NCBI RefSeq assembly: GCF_000004195.4
Contig: NC_030686.2
Location: forward strand, 45,894,961 to 45,958,960
Direction: 5' to 3'
Source of the DNA: Xenopus tropicalis
Lineage: Eukaryota; Chordata; Amphibia; Anura; Pipidae
DNA length: 64,000 nucleotides
A program made the position numbers and the translations under genes. Below are positions 46,998-59,000 of the stretch, piece by piece. Below the pieces are notes generated by a model, which was not told the origin of the DNA, made no database searches, and saw only the letters and a program-made list of their open reading frames with translations. Each line of letters starts with the position of its first letter. The stretch's first letter is position 1.

Positions 46998-48230
46998 ATG
47001 ACATCTAATCTGCAAGTGCCTAGTAGCCCAGATAATGCTGCCAGTGATATTAGGAGGTGAGCCACTTTGTAGGTAGGTGTTTTGGTGCTAAATCAAAAAG
47101 AGTGCAAAAACTTAAGGGTATTGTCTGTTTATTATTTTTTTTTTTTTTAGTGTGCCTACCCCTAGTCAATTTCTAAACAAAAGCGGCTTGTGATAATCCA
47201 GCATTAAAACATTCTAAATTGTGTGAACGATGTACTAGAAGATTAGCAGGAGATGCTGCAGCTGATACAGCTGATGTCATGAGATGGATTAGAGATGCTG
47301 TAGCAGAAGGTGTAAATATGGCAAAACGCTCTTCAGAAAAACAGAGATTTGGAGAATTGTTGGCAACTTGGGGAAATAATATCAGATCACCGGAATCTTA
47401 TTCTATGGCAGATTCTGAGGAAGAAGAGAGCTTTCAGGAAGAACGTACGTCATCTTTTGATGTAGCTCTCATAGAACTTTTGATTAAGGCAGTAAGAACA
47501 CAGGTAGAACTACCGGAGAAGTCAGAACAGCAGCCCTCTTCGTCAAATCTCTTTAAATATTTAAAAAAGGAAAGAGTTACTTTTCCCTTACATGAAGTGA
47601 TCAGGGAAATTGTGGTCAGAGAGTGGGAGAAGACGGACGCGAAGTATCCTATTCCACCAAGAGTACAGAGGTACTATCCTTTTGCAAAAGAAGAGGAATT
47701 AATCTGGGATAAGCCTCCAAGAGTGGATGCAGCAGTCTCCAGACTATCTAGAAAGACTCTCCTGCCAGTGGATGATGTGGTGTCATGTATTAATCCTATG
47801 GATAGGATGATGGAAGCGTCGATAAAGAAAATACACTTAGCGTTGGGAGCAACCTGTAGACCAGCTTTGGCTCTCACCTCAGTATCCAGGGCGATGCAAA
47901 TGTGGATGCAAAATGTTGAATCCGCACTCAGAGAGGGTGTGGACAGAAGGAAGATTATTGAGGCTTTGGCAGAACTGAAGTTAGCCACAGAGTTTGTGGC
48001 AGAAGCATCAGGATTTGGTCCGTTCCTCCGCTAAAGCAATGGCTCTTTCAGTGGCAGCAAGAAGGGCCATGTGGCTGAGAGCATGGGATGCGGACAAAGC
48101 ATCCAAGATGAATCTATGTAATTTACCGTTTGAGGGTCGTATGCTTTTTGGAGTGAAGTTGGATGACATTATTAAAAGAGTGACAGGAGAAAAAAAGTGT
48201 ATTTTTACCACAAGAGAAAAAAGCATTTAA
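46998..48230 (+). pseudogene. DIRS gag-like gene, with candidate intron
   Basis: An ATG at 46998 follows a polypyrimidine-AG acceptor. The short first exon runs to 47056 and a 94-nt candidate intron spans 47057-47150 (GTGAGC...T-run-TAG). After a frameshift near 47175 comes a C-x2-C cluster (KLCERCTRR) and the long frame 47219-48034. It carries PRVDAAVSRLSRKTLLPVDD and CRPALALTSVSRAM, hallmarks of vertebrate DIRS gag. The frame moves +1 near 48003, and SAKAMALSVAARRAMWLRAW continues to 48230. Frameshifts make it non-functional. Confidence 0.8.
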
Positions 48231-48429
48231 AGTATCAAGTTTCGGAGTAGACAGAACTTCCTTTCGAATAAGGTTACATCTGCAGAGCAGAGGCAATTCA
48301 GACCTTCAAGGCAGTTCAATCAATTGACCCAATGGAGAGGGGGACAAAATTCACTGTTTAGAAGCTCTAGAGGCAGAGGAACAGCAGGAAAGCCGTCAAA
48401 AATGTTCTGAAGGCGAGGCAGTCCAGACT

Positions 48430-49629
48430 TTAAAAATACCCGGAAGATTGAAACACTTCTTAGAAGTCTGGACAAAGTCAATCACAGATCGTTGGGTATT
48501 GCAGACACTAAGTCAGGGTTATTATCTGGGATTCAAGAAGACTCCACGACACAATCACTTCATAATCTCAAACATTCCTTCTCGAGCAGAACACAAGAAG
48601 ATTTTAATCCATTATGTTCAGCAACTGTTGGTAGATGGAGCCATTCTACCTGTGCCCCTAAGGTTTCGGGGGCAAGGAATTTATTCAACTCTCTTTATGC
48701 TGAAGAAGAAAACAGGGGAGTTTCAACAGTACAAGACTGGGATCAGACAATATTCATGAAAGCCCAGGTCAGGAAGGAGCTGAAGTGGTGGCTGATAGAA
48801 AAAAATCTAAGGAAGGGCCATTCGTTGACGGAGACAATTTGGGAGATCCTTACGACAGATTAGAGTCCTTCGGGATGGGGAGCCCATCTGAAAAGAGAGT
48901 ACCGCCAGGGACTGTGGACGAAGGAAGAACAGAAGCTTCCTGCCAATATCTTGGAGTTGAGAGCGGTATGGAAAGCGATTCAAGTTTTCAATTATCATCT
49001 GTGAGGTACATCATTATTAGTGAAGATGGACAACAGAGCGGCAATTTCTTACATAAAGAAGCAGGGAGGAACTCACAGTCTGAGTCTCATGACAGAGTTA
49101 CACCCAATTCTGAGTTGGGCGGAGAAGAATCTACAGGAGATATCAGCACTGCATTTACCAGGGAAACAGAATGTGGTAGCAGATTTTCTAAGTCGAAATT
49201 TGATAGGCAGACACGAGTGGGAACTGAATTTGGAAGTGTTTGCACAAATCGTGAGAAGATGGGGTCTTCCGAAGGTAGACCTGATGGCCACCCCAAACAA
49301 TTGTAAAGTGAGGAAATTCTTCTGAAATTCTTCTGGAATTCTTCTGAAGGGCAGTGGATGCCCTTCAGCAGAATTGGAGTCACGGACTGCTCTACATTTT
49401 TCCTCCAATACCGCGAGTACTGAGGAAGATCAGGAAGGACAAGGCCAATGTCATTGCAATTATTACAAATTGGCCAAGGAGAAATTGGTTCCCAATGTTG
49501 AACCTAATGAGCATTCAGGAACATTTAGCCCTAGATCACAGAGAAGATTTGTTGAATCAGGGGCCAGTAAGACACCCCAATCCACACATATTTTGCCTCT
49601 CTGCTTGGAGGCTGAAAGGAACAGGTTAA
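48430..49629 (+). pseudogene. DIRS reverse transcriptase-RNase H, palm deleted
   Basis: 48448-48730 encodes the RT N-terminal region (WVLQTLSQGYYLGF, IPVPLRFRGQGIYSTLF-like, LPVPLRFRGQG here). The frame then jumps to the segment after the palm (VRKELKWWLIEKNLRKG at about 48770), so the catalytic palm with its Y-x-D-D box is missing. RNase H follows in frame 3: TTD at about 48855, WGAHL, LELRAVW, KMDNRAA and VVADFLSR give all four acidic positions, but a TAG directly after TTD and a TGA near 49001 interrupt it. 49325-49360 has a three-copy AATTCTTCTG stutter with a frame change, after which PRVLRKIRKDKANVI continues. Confidence 0.82.
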
Positions 49630-49778
49630 ATAAGGAAGGGATATCAGAAGCAGTAATAGAGACTAGTCTATCAGCTAGGAAGTTTTCAACCAACAAGACG
49701 TATAACAGAATTGGAAAAGTTTTTTTGGAATGGCTGTCTGCGAGGAAAATAGATTCTGACCAACTTTCTGTATCTCAA

Positions 49779-50585
49779 TAGAATGTGTGATGTGGTATAT
49801 ACAATACCAAATCCTCAGCACTCCTTAATCGAAAGTGTTCAATCAATAATAGTGAATATGTGATCTTGCTGCTCCTCCTCAGGTCACCCCTTTGACTGGG
49901 TCTCAAACGTGTATAGAAAATTGTGGCGGGAGCGCATATATAAAAATGAAAAACAAAACAAAAATAATGCAGGATTGCTTAATACGTTTAGCTAAAAAAT
50001 GAAACTCAATCACCAAATAGAAGTGTGACAGGCTGTTTCACTTAGTATAAATCACCAAGTGTTAGAGTACCAAATGCTCGCCAGATGGCGATCATTAGTT
50101 GGCCAACAGTATATCCCAAATGGAATTGCAGCTGTATCCTCCTCGTGTATGGGCACAAAGGGAAGAAAAAGCGGCAGATGGTGCAAAATCATTTATTAAC
50201 ACGATAAAAGAATAAAAAATCTACTTACAAGATGTAGATAATATACAATCTCTCAGAAACTCGACGCGTTTCGCGTACTAACGGTACGCTTCATCAGGAG
50301 TTTTACAGTATGGCCCCTAGAGACCCCTTTATATAGCCATGCAGTGTGGGGTAAGTGCCCATCCTCCTACGTAAGTGTGTGTCCCACACTTATGACATCA
50401 CTCTTCTGAGTGAACGCTGCCCTTACTAAACATGAGCGCAATAGCGCTGCCCACAAAGGGGTTGTAACACCAATCAGCCACTCAATGCTTGTGTTTCTAA
50501 TAATAGGGTATGTACCCACGTATTAAGCAATCCTGCACTATTTTTGTTTTGTTTTTCATTTTTATATATGCGCTCCCGCCACAAT
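49779..50585 (-). mobile_element. 807-bp ribozyme-bearing retroelement inserted in the DIRS recombinase
   Basis: It is flanked by a 14-bp direct duplication TTTCTGTATCTCAA (49765-49778 and 50586-50599), length typical of target-primed insertion rather than a DNA transposon. Inverted arms about 70 bp long (49917-49987 and 50518-50588, GGCGGGAGCGCATATATAAA) enclose the middle. A hammerhead ribozyme lies on the minus strand at 50257-50303. No protein frame is present, so it is non-autonomous. Penelope-like elements and retrozymes are the known carriers of such ribozymes. Confidence 0.8.
50257..50303 (-). ncRNA. Hammerhead ribozyme (Penelope/retrozyme type)
   Basis: Reading the minus strand: stem I 5' half AAACTC (50303-50298), conserved CTGATGA (50297-50291), one extra A, stem II GCGTAC with loop CGTTA and GTACGC (50289-50273), conserved GAAA (50272-50269), a minimal stem III made of palindromic ACGCGT (50269-50264), cleavage triplet GTC, then stem I 3' half GAGTTT (50262-50257). 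All stems pair perfectly and the catalytic core is intact. Cleavage is predicted between 50263 and 50262. The very short stem III suggests activity as a dimer. The single extra A between CTGATGA and stem II is a departure from the textbook core. Confidence 0.85.
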
Positions 50586-51805
50586 TTTCTGTATCTCAAG
50601 TCTTAGAATCCTGCAAGCAGGCTTTGACAAGGGTCTAAGTTTAAGAACTCTAAAGTTGCAAGTTTCAGCTATCTCAGCATTGACAGGCATACGTTGGGCC
50701 AAAAATCAGAATGTGGCAAAATTTATAACAGGAGTTTTGCATCTCAGACCCCCAGAGAGGGTACTTTCAGCTACGTGGGATCTGCCCCTGGTCTTGCAAG
50801 CACTAACAAAAATACCCTTTGAACCTATTGAGAGCATATCAGAGATGATGCTATCAATAAAAACTGTTTTTCTAACAGCAGTTACTTCAGCCAGGAGAGT
50901 GAGTGATCTTCAAGCGCTATCATCAGAAGCGCCTTTTACAGTTATTCAACCTCATCAGGTATTATTAAGGCCTGTTTCAGGATACCTTCCAAAGGTAGTC
51001 TCTGCCCTTCACATGAATCATGAGTCGGTACTGCCGGCTTTTTTTCAAGACCCAACATCAGAGCAAGAAAAGGTTTGTCATACTCTGGATCTTGTCAGGT
51101 GTCTGTCAACTTATTTGTCAAGATCCAAAGGATGGAGAGAATCGGACAGATTATTCATTATTCCAGAAGGCAATAAGAAAGGCCAGGCGGCCTCAGTAGC
51201 TACGATAAGTAGATGCTTACCAGACAGAAGGACAGCAGGTTCCAAAAGGGGTTAAGGCACACTCCACAAGGGCATTAAGTGCGTCTTGGGCGTTTAAGGC
51301 GAATGGCACAGTGGATCAAGTTTGCAGATAGGCTTCATGGATGGCAGCCAAGACATTTTTCAGACCATGTTAATCTGGTTTCCTCAAAAGATTGTAATTT
51401 TGGGAAAAAGATTTTGGAGGCAGTTCAATTCGCTAAGGAATAAAATATTAGCATCTATTTCTGTGTTATTTTTCCCACCCCTTCTGATTGCTAAGGTACT
51501 GACCCAGAGGTGTAAAAGCTGCCATAGTAACCAGGGAAAACTGAAAATTTTTGCCATACTTACCGTAATTTTAGTTTCCTGGTTACTATAGGCAGCATTC
51601 ACACCAAACCCTCCCCAGATTTAGCTCGGACTTAAAGACAAGGGGCTAATGGGGGGTGGGGGGGGGAACTTATAGGGTTGTTAATTGGATTAATTTTTTC
51701 TGTCCTATCAGTAAGCGAGGGCAGGGAAATACCCAGAGGTGTGAATGCTGCCCATAGTAACCAGGAAACGAAAATTACGGTAAGTATGGCAAAAATTTTC
51801 CGTTA

Positions 51806-52278
51806 TTGCTGAAAAAAGTTAGCTATATAAAATAATAAAATGTCTGAGCCCATGACTGTCTCTTGAACTGCCATTTATTTTGCCATATCATTTTTCCTCA
51901 ACTCTTCTTTGTGTGTCCTTTCCAGTCTCCCTAAATTGAGTTTATTGTACAATTAGAGGCCACTATCCCTAGGCCAATGGAACAAAATTGGGTCAAAAAG
52001 AGGGTCTCTGAGAAAAGCCGCAATTGCCCTGCTTATGACAGATGTGTGATCTCACAGCCAGCAAAGCAGCTGGAAACAGTCCTACTCCAGTTATTTATGC
52101 ATAAATCTTCCTTTCATATCAGCATATGGGAGGCAAATCTTTCCAGTCCCTATGAAGTTATTTTACTTTATAACTGCTACAGGTAAAGTACTTTCTGACC
52201 ACAAGATGGCACTATAGCACACTTGACACAACATTCCATGAGAAGACCAACTTAATAGATGAAACAAGATATTTTAGA
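51806..52278. other. Intergenic, no feature
   Basis: Single-copy-looking DNA to the right of the DIRS element; no coding signal. Confidence 0.4.
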
Positions 52279-52597
52279 GCACAGACCCCCAAACTTGTTT
52301 TTTTTTTTTTTACCCATGAACCACATTCAAATGTAAATAGAGTTGGGGAGCAACACAAGCATGAAAATTTTTTTGGGGGTGCCCAATAAGGGACACGATT
52401 GACCATTTGGTAGCCCCTATGTGGACTGGCAGCCTACATGAGGCTGTATTTGGCAGTACATCTGTTCCGCCACTAAAATGTTTCTCCAAACTGGGAATTC
52501 AAAAATAAGCGCCTGCTTTAAGGCCACTGGAAGCAACATCCAAGGGGTTAGTGAGCAACAGGTTCTTACAAGCCACTGTTTGGGGATCACTACAGCA
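52279..52597 (+). mobile_element. Diverged hAT-type MITE
   Basis: CAGACCCCCAAACTTG at the left and GTTTGGGGATCACTA at the right. The interior follows the 43752 family (TTGGGGAGCAACACAAGC, GGGAATTCAAAAATAAG, GCAACATCCAAGGGG). No clear target duplication. Confidence 0.7.
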
Positions 52598-53969
52598 CAA
52601 TCTTCTAAGCAGGTTATATTCAGTTAGCGCTTTACTTTACTTTGCTCCCTCATTTTTGTGATCTGATCCATGAAATTACATGATAAATACAACTATTGCA
52701 AGTACATTATAGTGTACGTTATATTAGGCTAGGGTGACATGGGCTTGGTCGCTTTAGTGCTGTGTTTGGGTAACGGAGACAGGTAGGGGAGGAATGTGCA
52801 GGGGATGGGCTAAACCAACAGAAATCAGCATAAAGTAAAGCACCTTTCTCAAAACTTTATTGCCAGTATTTCGCCAGTATTATTCTGGTTCCAACGTGTC
52901 ATAAAGAGCTTTGCAGTGGGTGATACAAAACTGATCACTGCATTGTTTATATATCAGATGTGTTCTGGAACCTGAAATAACGGTATCTGAGATTGAAATG
53001 AACTCTGATTGCATGGTGCTGCCACATCAGATTTATGAAAGGAATTGAGCAGCAAGCGCCCCTTCTGTATGTGTTACATTGGTGTGTGAATCCATTCACA
53101 GGCAATACATTCACAAGCTGGAGTAGCACATTCCTTCTACAGCTAATTATCTTAATTTAGCTTTCTAATGCGCCTATTTGGGCTGTGTCACTTCTACAAA
53201 AGCAAAACCAGAAGGCATGCCTGGCTACGTTACGTTAACTGGAAAATCACCCTTCTTTTCTCATTTAGATCACCTGGATGAATGGCTCAGCTCCCTTCCA
53301 GTATATTCCATCTATTGTTTTGAAAATCTGTATGAGCACAAAGTGGGCTAAAAGTCAGGTAAGAATGTTAATTAAATACACATTGTGATAATGCTGTCTG
53401 CCTGTGCACATATTTTGGGGGAAATTAGCTATGGTAGGCAGGTAAACAGAGGATCTGGAGCATAGAGACAGGGACACCAAGTCTTTTGGCAAAAAGACAG
53501 GTTTATTTTCGGCAAACTCTTCCCAACTTAAACATCACAGGAAAACAGTTCTGTAGCATTTCAACAAAACATATTTTAAAGGAGAAGGAAAGTCATTTTG
53601 GCATTTTACTGCCAATAGATTTGCCACATTGGTGCCACCTAGAACACTATATTTATTCAGCAGAAAGCTTTACTATACCTGAGTAAAGAGCCCTAGAAGT
53701 TCCCTCTGATAGCAGCTGCCATTTTACCTTGGTCTTGGTAGCTTCCTGCTGCAGTTATAGACCTTGGAAGCTCAGATCACACATTCCTAAGGGAGGGGGG
53801 AGTGAGTTCTTATGCATTCTTATGGGAGGGGGAGCAGCAAAAGAGAGGGAGAGAGGAGGGATCTGAGCAGCCCCAAACCTGAAGGAGCCCTAAAAGAGAG
53901 GAAGTCTGATACCAAAGAACATATTCCCAAAAAAGGAGACAAGAAATCCTGTGTTTTTTTGATAGAGGA
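52598..53969. other. Intergenic, no gene supported
   Basis: Mixed composition, no repeat ends seen. Open frames of up to 66 codons have no domain. 53790-53880 is purine-rich (GGGAGGGGGGAGTGAG and similar). Confidence 0.45.
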
Positions 53970-54285
53970 CTAAAGGTGGCCACACACGTGGCGATTTGCG
54001 ATCTTTCGTGCGACCATCGGTTCCAATCCGCCACTAACCGTTCAGGGCTGAAAAGGCAGATAAGGAGGTAGAAACAATAGGATTTCTGCCGATTCAGCCC
54101 TGAAGGCAGATTTTGCTCAGGCGCCTTCTATGGCACCCGATCAAAATCTTTTAACCTGGCCGATCGGTAAGTCGACCGATATCAGCAGACTCCTGCGATA
54201 TCGGTCGACTTGCCATACACGCACCAAATATTGTACGAAACGAGGTTTCGTACAATATTATCGGTGCGTGTATGGCCAGACCTTT
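53970..54285 (-). mobile_element. MITE of the GTGTATGGCCACC family, reverse orientation
   Basis: Begins CTAAAGGTGGCCACACACG and ends GCGTGTATGGCCAGACC. The same internal inverted words as at 26015 occur in reverse order, for example ACGAAACGAGGTTTCGTAC and TCGACCGATATC / GATATCGGTCGA. Confidence 0.72.
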
Positions 54286-54989
54286 CTGATCAAGCTTACC
54301 TAGTTTTTACCTTTCCTTCTTTAGGACTTGTCCCCTCTTTGGGACTCTCACCTTCCAGGGTAATCTTCTCACTCTTGGTTTCTCACAATCCCCAGTTTCA
54401 CACATTCACGGTGACTCTCACACTCGTTAAGACTCAGGCTTCTCACTCTCCACTCATGCCTCTCTCTACTCCTTGCAGTGGCAGGCAGCACCCCAGACCC
54501 TTGGAGTTCCTAACACAGACAGGTAGTCTTTCTGCTCTGAGCCCATAGGTGTGGGAGCACACCACTTTTACCTCTACAGGCAGCTCCTGATTATTACTGA
54601 TAATTACTGAGAAGGAATATTAACCCTATCTGCACTAGGAATCCCCCTGCAGTCTGCATCATGCACCTCAAACACACATTTTGCCATATATTTCTAGGTA
54701 AAACAGTTGTTATATAAAGAGCTGTGACAAAATGTGAGGATCCTGACGGTCTGCTATATCCTCTCTTTTACTGTAGGTGGCAGTGCTGTCCAGGCATTTG
54801 TTCTCACCTGCCATGGGTGCTACCTCATATTTTCTTTCTGGGAATAAACTATATATGATATAAATATAAACACAAAGAAAATGGCAGCAATCAAACAGGG
54901 TGAGGAATAGTACTGAGTAAGTGATTGGCCAAGGCTTATAAGAGGAACAATCACAAGAGAATGCAGATTCATGTATTTTCAGCATTAAC
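54286..54989. other. Intergenic, no feature
   Basis: Pyrimidine-rich at 54300-54500; nothing else recognised. Confidence 0.4.
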
Positions 54990-55415
54990 TTAAAGGAACA
55001 GTAACACCAAAAAATAAAAGCTTTAAAGTAATAAAAATACAGTATAATGCACTGTTGCCCTGCACTGGTAAAACTGGTGTGTTTGCTACAGTAACACTAC
55101 TATAATTTATATAATAAGCTGCTGTATAGCCACGGGGGCAGCCATTCAAGCTGGAAAAAAGGAGAAAAGGCACAGGTTACATAGCAGATAACAGACAAGT
55201 TCTGTAGAATACAATAGTGTTTTATCCGTTATCTGCTATGTGCCTGTGCCTTTTCTGCTTTGAATGGCTGCCCCCATACTACACAGCAGCTTATTTATAT
55301 AAACTATAGTAGACTTTCTGAAGTAAACACACAACTTTTACCAGTGCGGGCAGCAGCACATTATATTTTAGTTACTTTTATACACTTTCATTTTTTGGTG
55401 TTACTGTTCCTTTAA
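54990..55415. mobile_element. Palindromic T2-type MITE on TTAA
   Basis: TTAAAGGAACAGTAACACC at the left and GGTGTTACTGTTCCTTTAA at the right are perfect inverted repeats that include TTAA. Inner pairs (AGCTGCTGTATAGCC / and GGGGGCAGCCATTCAA / TTGAATGGCTGCCCCC) show that the two halves are inverted copies. Confidence 0.88.
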
Positions 55416-56029
55416 GGAAGCCCTGTGTGCCACCCCCTTTACCTGGTGGTGGGATAGAAATATTGAGGCTTTTGGGGGGTAACGGTATGATAGGTAAAGA
55501 AACTTAATGAGTATTGGATAGGGTGTTCATCAGTTTTACGCTACTGTGAATGTGCACAGCTCAGGGCAGGCACAAGGAATTGATGGGGCAGGAGGCAAGA
55601 TGGCACCTATCCACTTACTGGAATTGTGCCCTGGAAAGTGTATTTTTTCTCTAAAAAGGAGCACCAGTCTGGGGTGTGAGATTTGCTTTTGTAATCACTG
55701 GAAGGTAACCTTTCATTCTCCTTTAACTATATCTCCTATTGCTGTATGATGGTTTCTGAACCATAATCATCCATGTTAATAGGTACAGATTTTTTAATCC
55801 CTTGTAGTCCTGGTAATATTTGCAATTTAATTTATATACATTCTACAAAAATAGAACAGAACCTGCTTTTGTGCGTTACCAAACCTGAAGAAGAAGAGAA
55901 GGGATCTGTGGCCTGGAAATGTGTTTAATTCAGAAAACTTGCATAAATGTATTAAATTCCTTTAGTTTGTACTACATTTTCATATCTCTCCCCACCCTTC
56001 TAATTGTTCAGAGGAATAAGGTAAGTGCA
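55416..56029. other. 3' flank of CD7-like gene 2; possible 3' UTR
   Basis: On the minus strand this follows the gene 2 stop. 55885-55920 on plus (ACCTGAAGAAGAAGAG ... GGAAATGTG) looks like a decayed hammerhead-type element end. I could not place the polyadenylation site with confidence. Confidence 0.35.
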
Positions 56030-59000
56030 CTAAGCCAATAACCCAGTATTGTAAGCGTTGGAGTTGCTCATCGTGTTCCTTCTGGTCAGTGTCATGTCCA
56101 TGTATAGAGCGTTCTGGGGCAGATTTTGTTGGGCTTTCTTCTGAATCCACTTCTGAAAAACAGTGAAAAACCATGGACTGATAACAGCTCTGTTACAATC
56201 AAATAATATATACATTTATATTTCAGACATAGCCATCCCTATTCTTTCCCTTGAATTCCACAAAATATTTTTATATTATACTTTCTCAAGATGGCTACTA
56301 CAAACTTTTAATGTTTATTTCATATTCATCTCAGATAAAAACCTAACCTGCAAAAAAAAAAATAGGGAACAAAAGCAGAGGCATTTAGATCAGAACCATT
56401 TGGGGGAAAAGGAGGGCTCAATTGCAGCAGGTTTATTGCCTGCAACTAGACCCATCTCTCTTAAAGGGGACCTGTCACCCAGACATACAATACTATAAAC
56501 ATGAAACTCAAGTTCCTTTTTCATTAACACATCCATACCCCATTATAAAGGCATTTAGTTGTCAATCATATATTGCCTACCCTGCCCCTATGCCTTAGGC
56601 ATAGATGCGGGTTAGACAATTACTCTCACTTTCCCACTTCTTCTTCACCATCTAATTTTGTAGCCAGTGCATGATCATGGACATCCGGTCCCCAATTCTG
56701 GCATATAAACTAGATTTGGGGTGATACAAAGCTTTTCTTAATTACAATGCCCACAAAATGGCAACTGCCTGCTTGCTGTGATTGTGTAACTCCAAGACTG
56801 AAGGAAACAAGATTTACCGTATTTTTCGGACCATAAGGCGCACTTTTTTTCCCCCAGAAGTGGGGGGAAAAAGTCCCTGCGTCTTATGGTCCGAATATAG
56901 CCTACCGATATACTTAAAAAAAATGTTTTTACTTGCCCGTGTGGTCTCCGCAGGGCCCTCCTCTATTTGCCGGCGCTTAGCTATGGCGCTGTGCGCATGC
57001 ACAATGACGCGCATGCCCATACGCATGCGCGTCATTGTGCATGCGCCAGAGTTAAGCGCCGGTAAATAGAGGAGGGCCCTGCGGAGACCACACGGGCAAG
57101 TAAAAACATTTTTTTAAAGTATATCGTTAGGCTATATGCTGGTACAGATGGGGGCAATATGTTGGGTGAAATATGTTGGGTGCTGCTGGTACAGGTTGGG
57201 TTTTAATGCACATAAAATATTTTAGGACACTTTGTTTCAGAATCTTTTTTTCTTCATTTCCCTTCCCAAAAAATTGGTGCGTCTTATGGTCCGGTGCGTC
57301 TTATGGTCCGAAAAATACGGTATATAATTTATATAGTGTAAGTGAAGTTTATTTTGCTTGACAAACACAACAGAAAAGAATCTGGAATTATTTCTTAGGG
57401 TGACATGTCTCCATTAATAATAATTTTGACCAGCCTCTCAAACTAGTTTCAGACAGGTGCCCAATAAATGCTAACTGCTGATTGGTTGCTATGTGTTACT
57501 GCTCCTGGGCAAGTTTTCTGCCTTTTATGACATAACCCCATTAGTGTTCTTTAGTTCCTGGTTGTGTTTTCTAACTGTCCTAAGTAATAAAATATCAACT
57601 GAGCCTCCAGAATACTTACATAAATCAAGTATATTGCCAGCAGCAAAAGGATCACGCACTGGGCAGCAATAACCGCAACAAGGATGGGAACAAGATGTTC
57701 GTTTCTTGATTGTTCTGTATTTACATCAACACAGATATATATCAGTTTCCCTACTTGTGTATGAAAAGGCATACATTAGGACTAGTTAGAGAGAAGGCAG
57801 CATTCAGATGAGTGCAAGTCTGATATTATCCCTGTCCCAGTAGAACTTGCAAAAAATAGGTTCATAATGCTGGTCATACAAGCACCAATAGTATCGTACA
57901 AAATCTCGTTTCATAGGATATTGGATGCGTGAATGGCGGATCGACGAGACGACCGATATCGCAAAAGCTTTCGGATATTGGTTGTCTCGTCGATGGGGCG
58001 GGTCAAAAGATTTTGATCGGTGCCCAAGCAATATCTGCTTTTGGGGCTGAATCGTCAGGTGGAGGTAGAATCCCTATTGTTTATACAACAGAGGGAACGT
58101 TAACGGAGGGGACTTTCCTGCGACCATTAGATCGTTATTGGTACGTGTATGACCACCTTATCACATGTACACTAGCAATGACCAAATCTGTCCCGTTTGA
58201 CTTCGGTGAAACATCTGCGAAACTGCTAATAAAAATTCTCTAACTTTTTTTTTATGTGCGTGACATTTTTCACTTAAGATTTTGGTGTTTTAGTTTTTGT
58301 TAAACAATAAAAAATCGTTAAAAAAATAAACAAAATTAAAGGTGGCCATTCATTGGCTGATTCTCCACATATCTAACTGATAAGGATACAAAGTGTATGG
58401 CCGATTTGGTCTGAACCATCGGAACTGCAGGATTTGAAAAGAAACCAGAATTCAATCATATCACAGGCCTCTACATGCAGCAGTGCTGTAAATACAAATG
58501 GAGCTTTCTGGCTAAAGGGGTGGTTCAACTTTTAGTATGTTATAGAGTGAACTATTCCTAGCAACTTTGCAGTTCATCTTCATTCATTTTTTTTTTAATA
58601 GTTTTTGAATTATTTGCCCTCTTTGTCTACCACTTTCCAGCTTTCACGTGGGGGTCAATGACCCCGCTAGTCAAAAAACGTTTATTTTATATCTTTTTAT
58701 TTAGTCCCTCTCCTATTCATCTTCCAGTCTCTCGTTCATACCCCTGCCTAGTTGTTAAGGTAAACAAGACCCTAGTAACCAGATAGCTACTGAAGTTCCA
58801 AACTGGGGAGCTGCTAAACTAAAAGCTAAATAACTGAAAAAACTACAAAAATGATAAACAATTGTGTCAGAATATCAATGTCTACATCATACTAAGGGGC
58901 TGATTTACTTACCCACGAACGGGTCGAATGGAGTCCGATTGCGTTTTTTTCGTAATGATCGGTACTTTGCGATTTTTTCGTATGTTTTGCGATTTTTTCG

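Larger units (their letters stand above)
49630..51330 (+). pseudogene. DIRS tyrosine recombinase, interrupted
   Basis: The N-terminal helices (FSTNKTYNRIGKVFLEWL) end at 49778, where an 807-bp element is inserted. The frame resumes at about 50610 with LSLRTLKLQVSAISALTG. The box I arginine is in TSARRVSDLQAL (about 50890) and box II in HSTRALSASWAF (about 51265), then a TAG in VCR*ASWMAA and a second stop two or three codons after FFRP. I do not see the nucleophilic tyrosine in frame. Confidence 0.8.
46205..51805 (+). mobile_element. DIRS1-like tyrosine-recombinase retrotransposon, decayed
   Basis: Order of remnants is gag, RT-RNase H, tyrosine recombinase, as in DIRS1. The left terminal region (about 46205-46345: CCTCGCTTACTGATAGGACAG, CCCCATTAGCCCCTTGTC) is found inverted near the right end (about 51640-51765). 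A further inverted pair on the right (51545-51605 against 51738-51800) fits the split repeats of DIRS elements. There is no DDE integrase or long terminal repeat. All three reading frames are broken. Confidence 0.88.

Noticed and set aside
48785..49306. 173-codon plus frame
   Set aside because: Wrong-frame shadow of the RNase H region, whose correct frame contains TTD, LELRAVW and MDNRAA.
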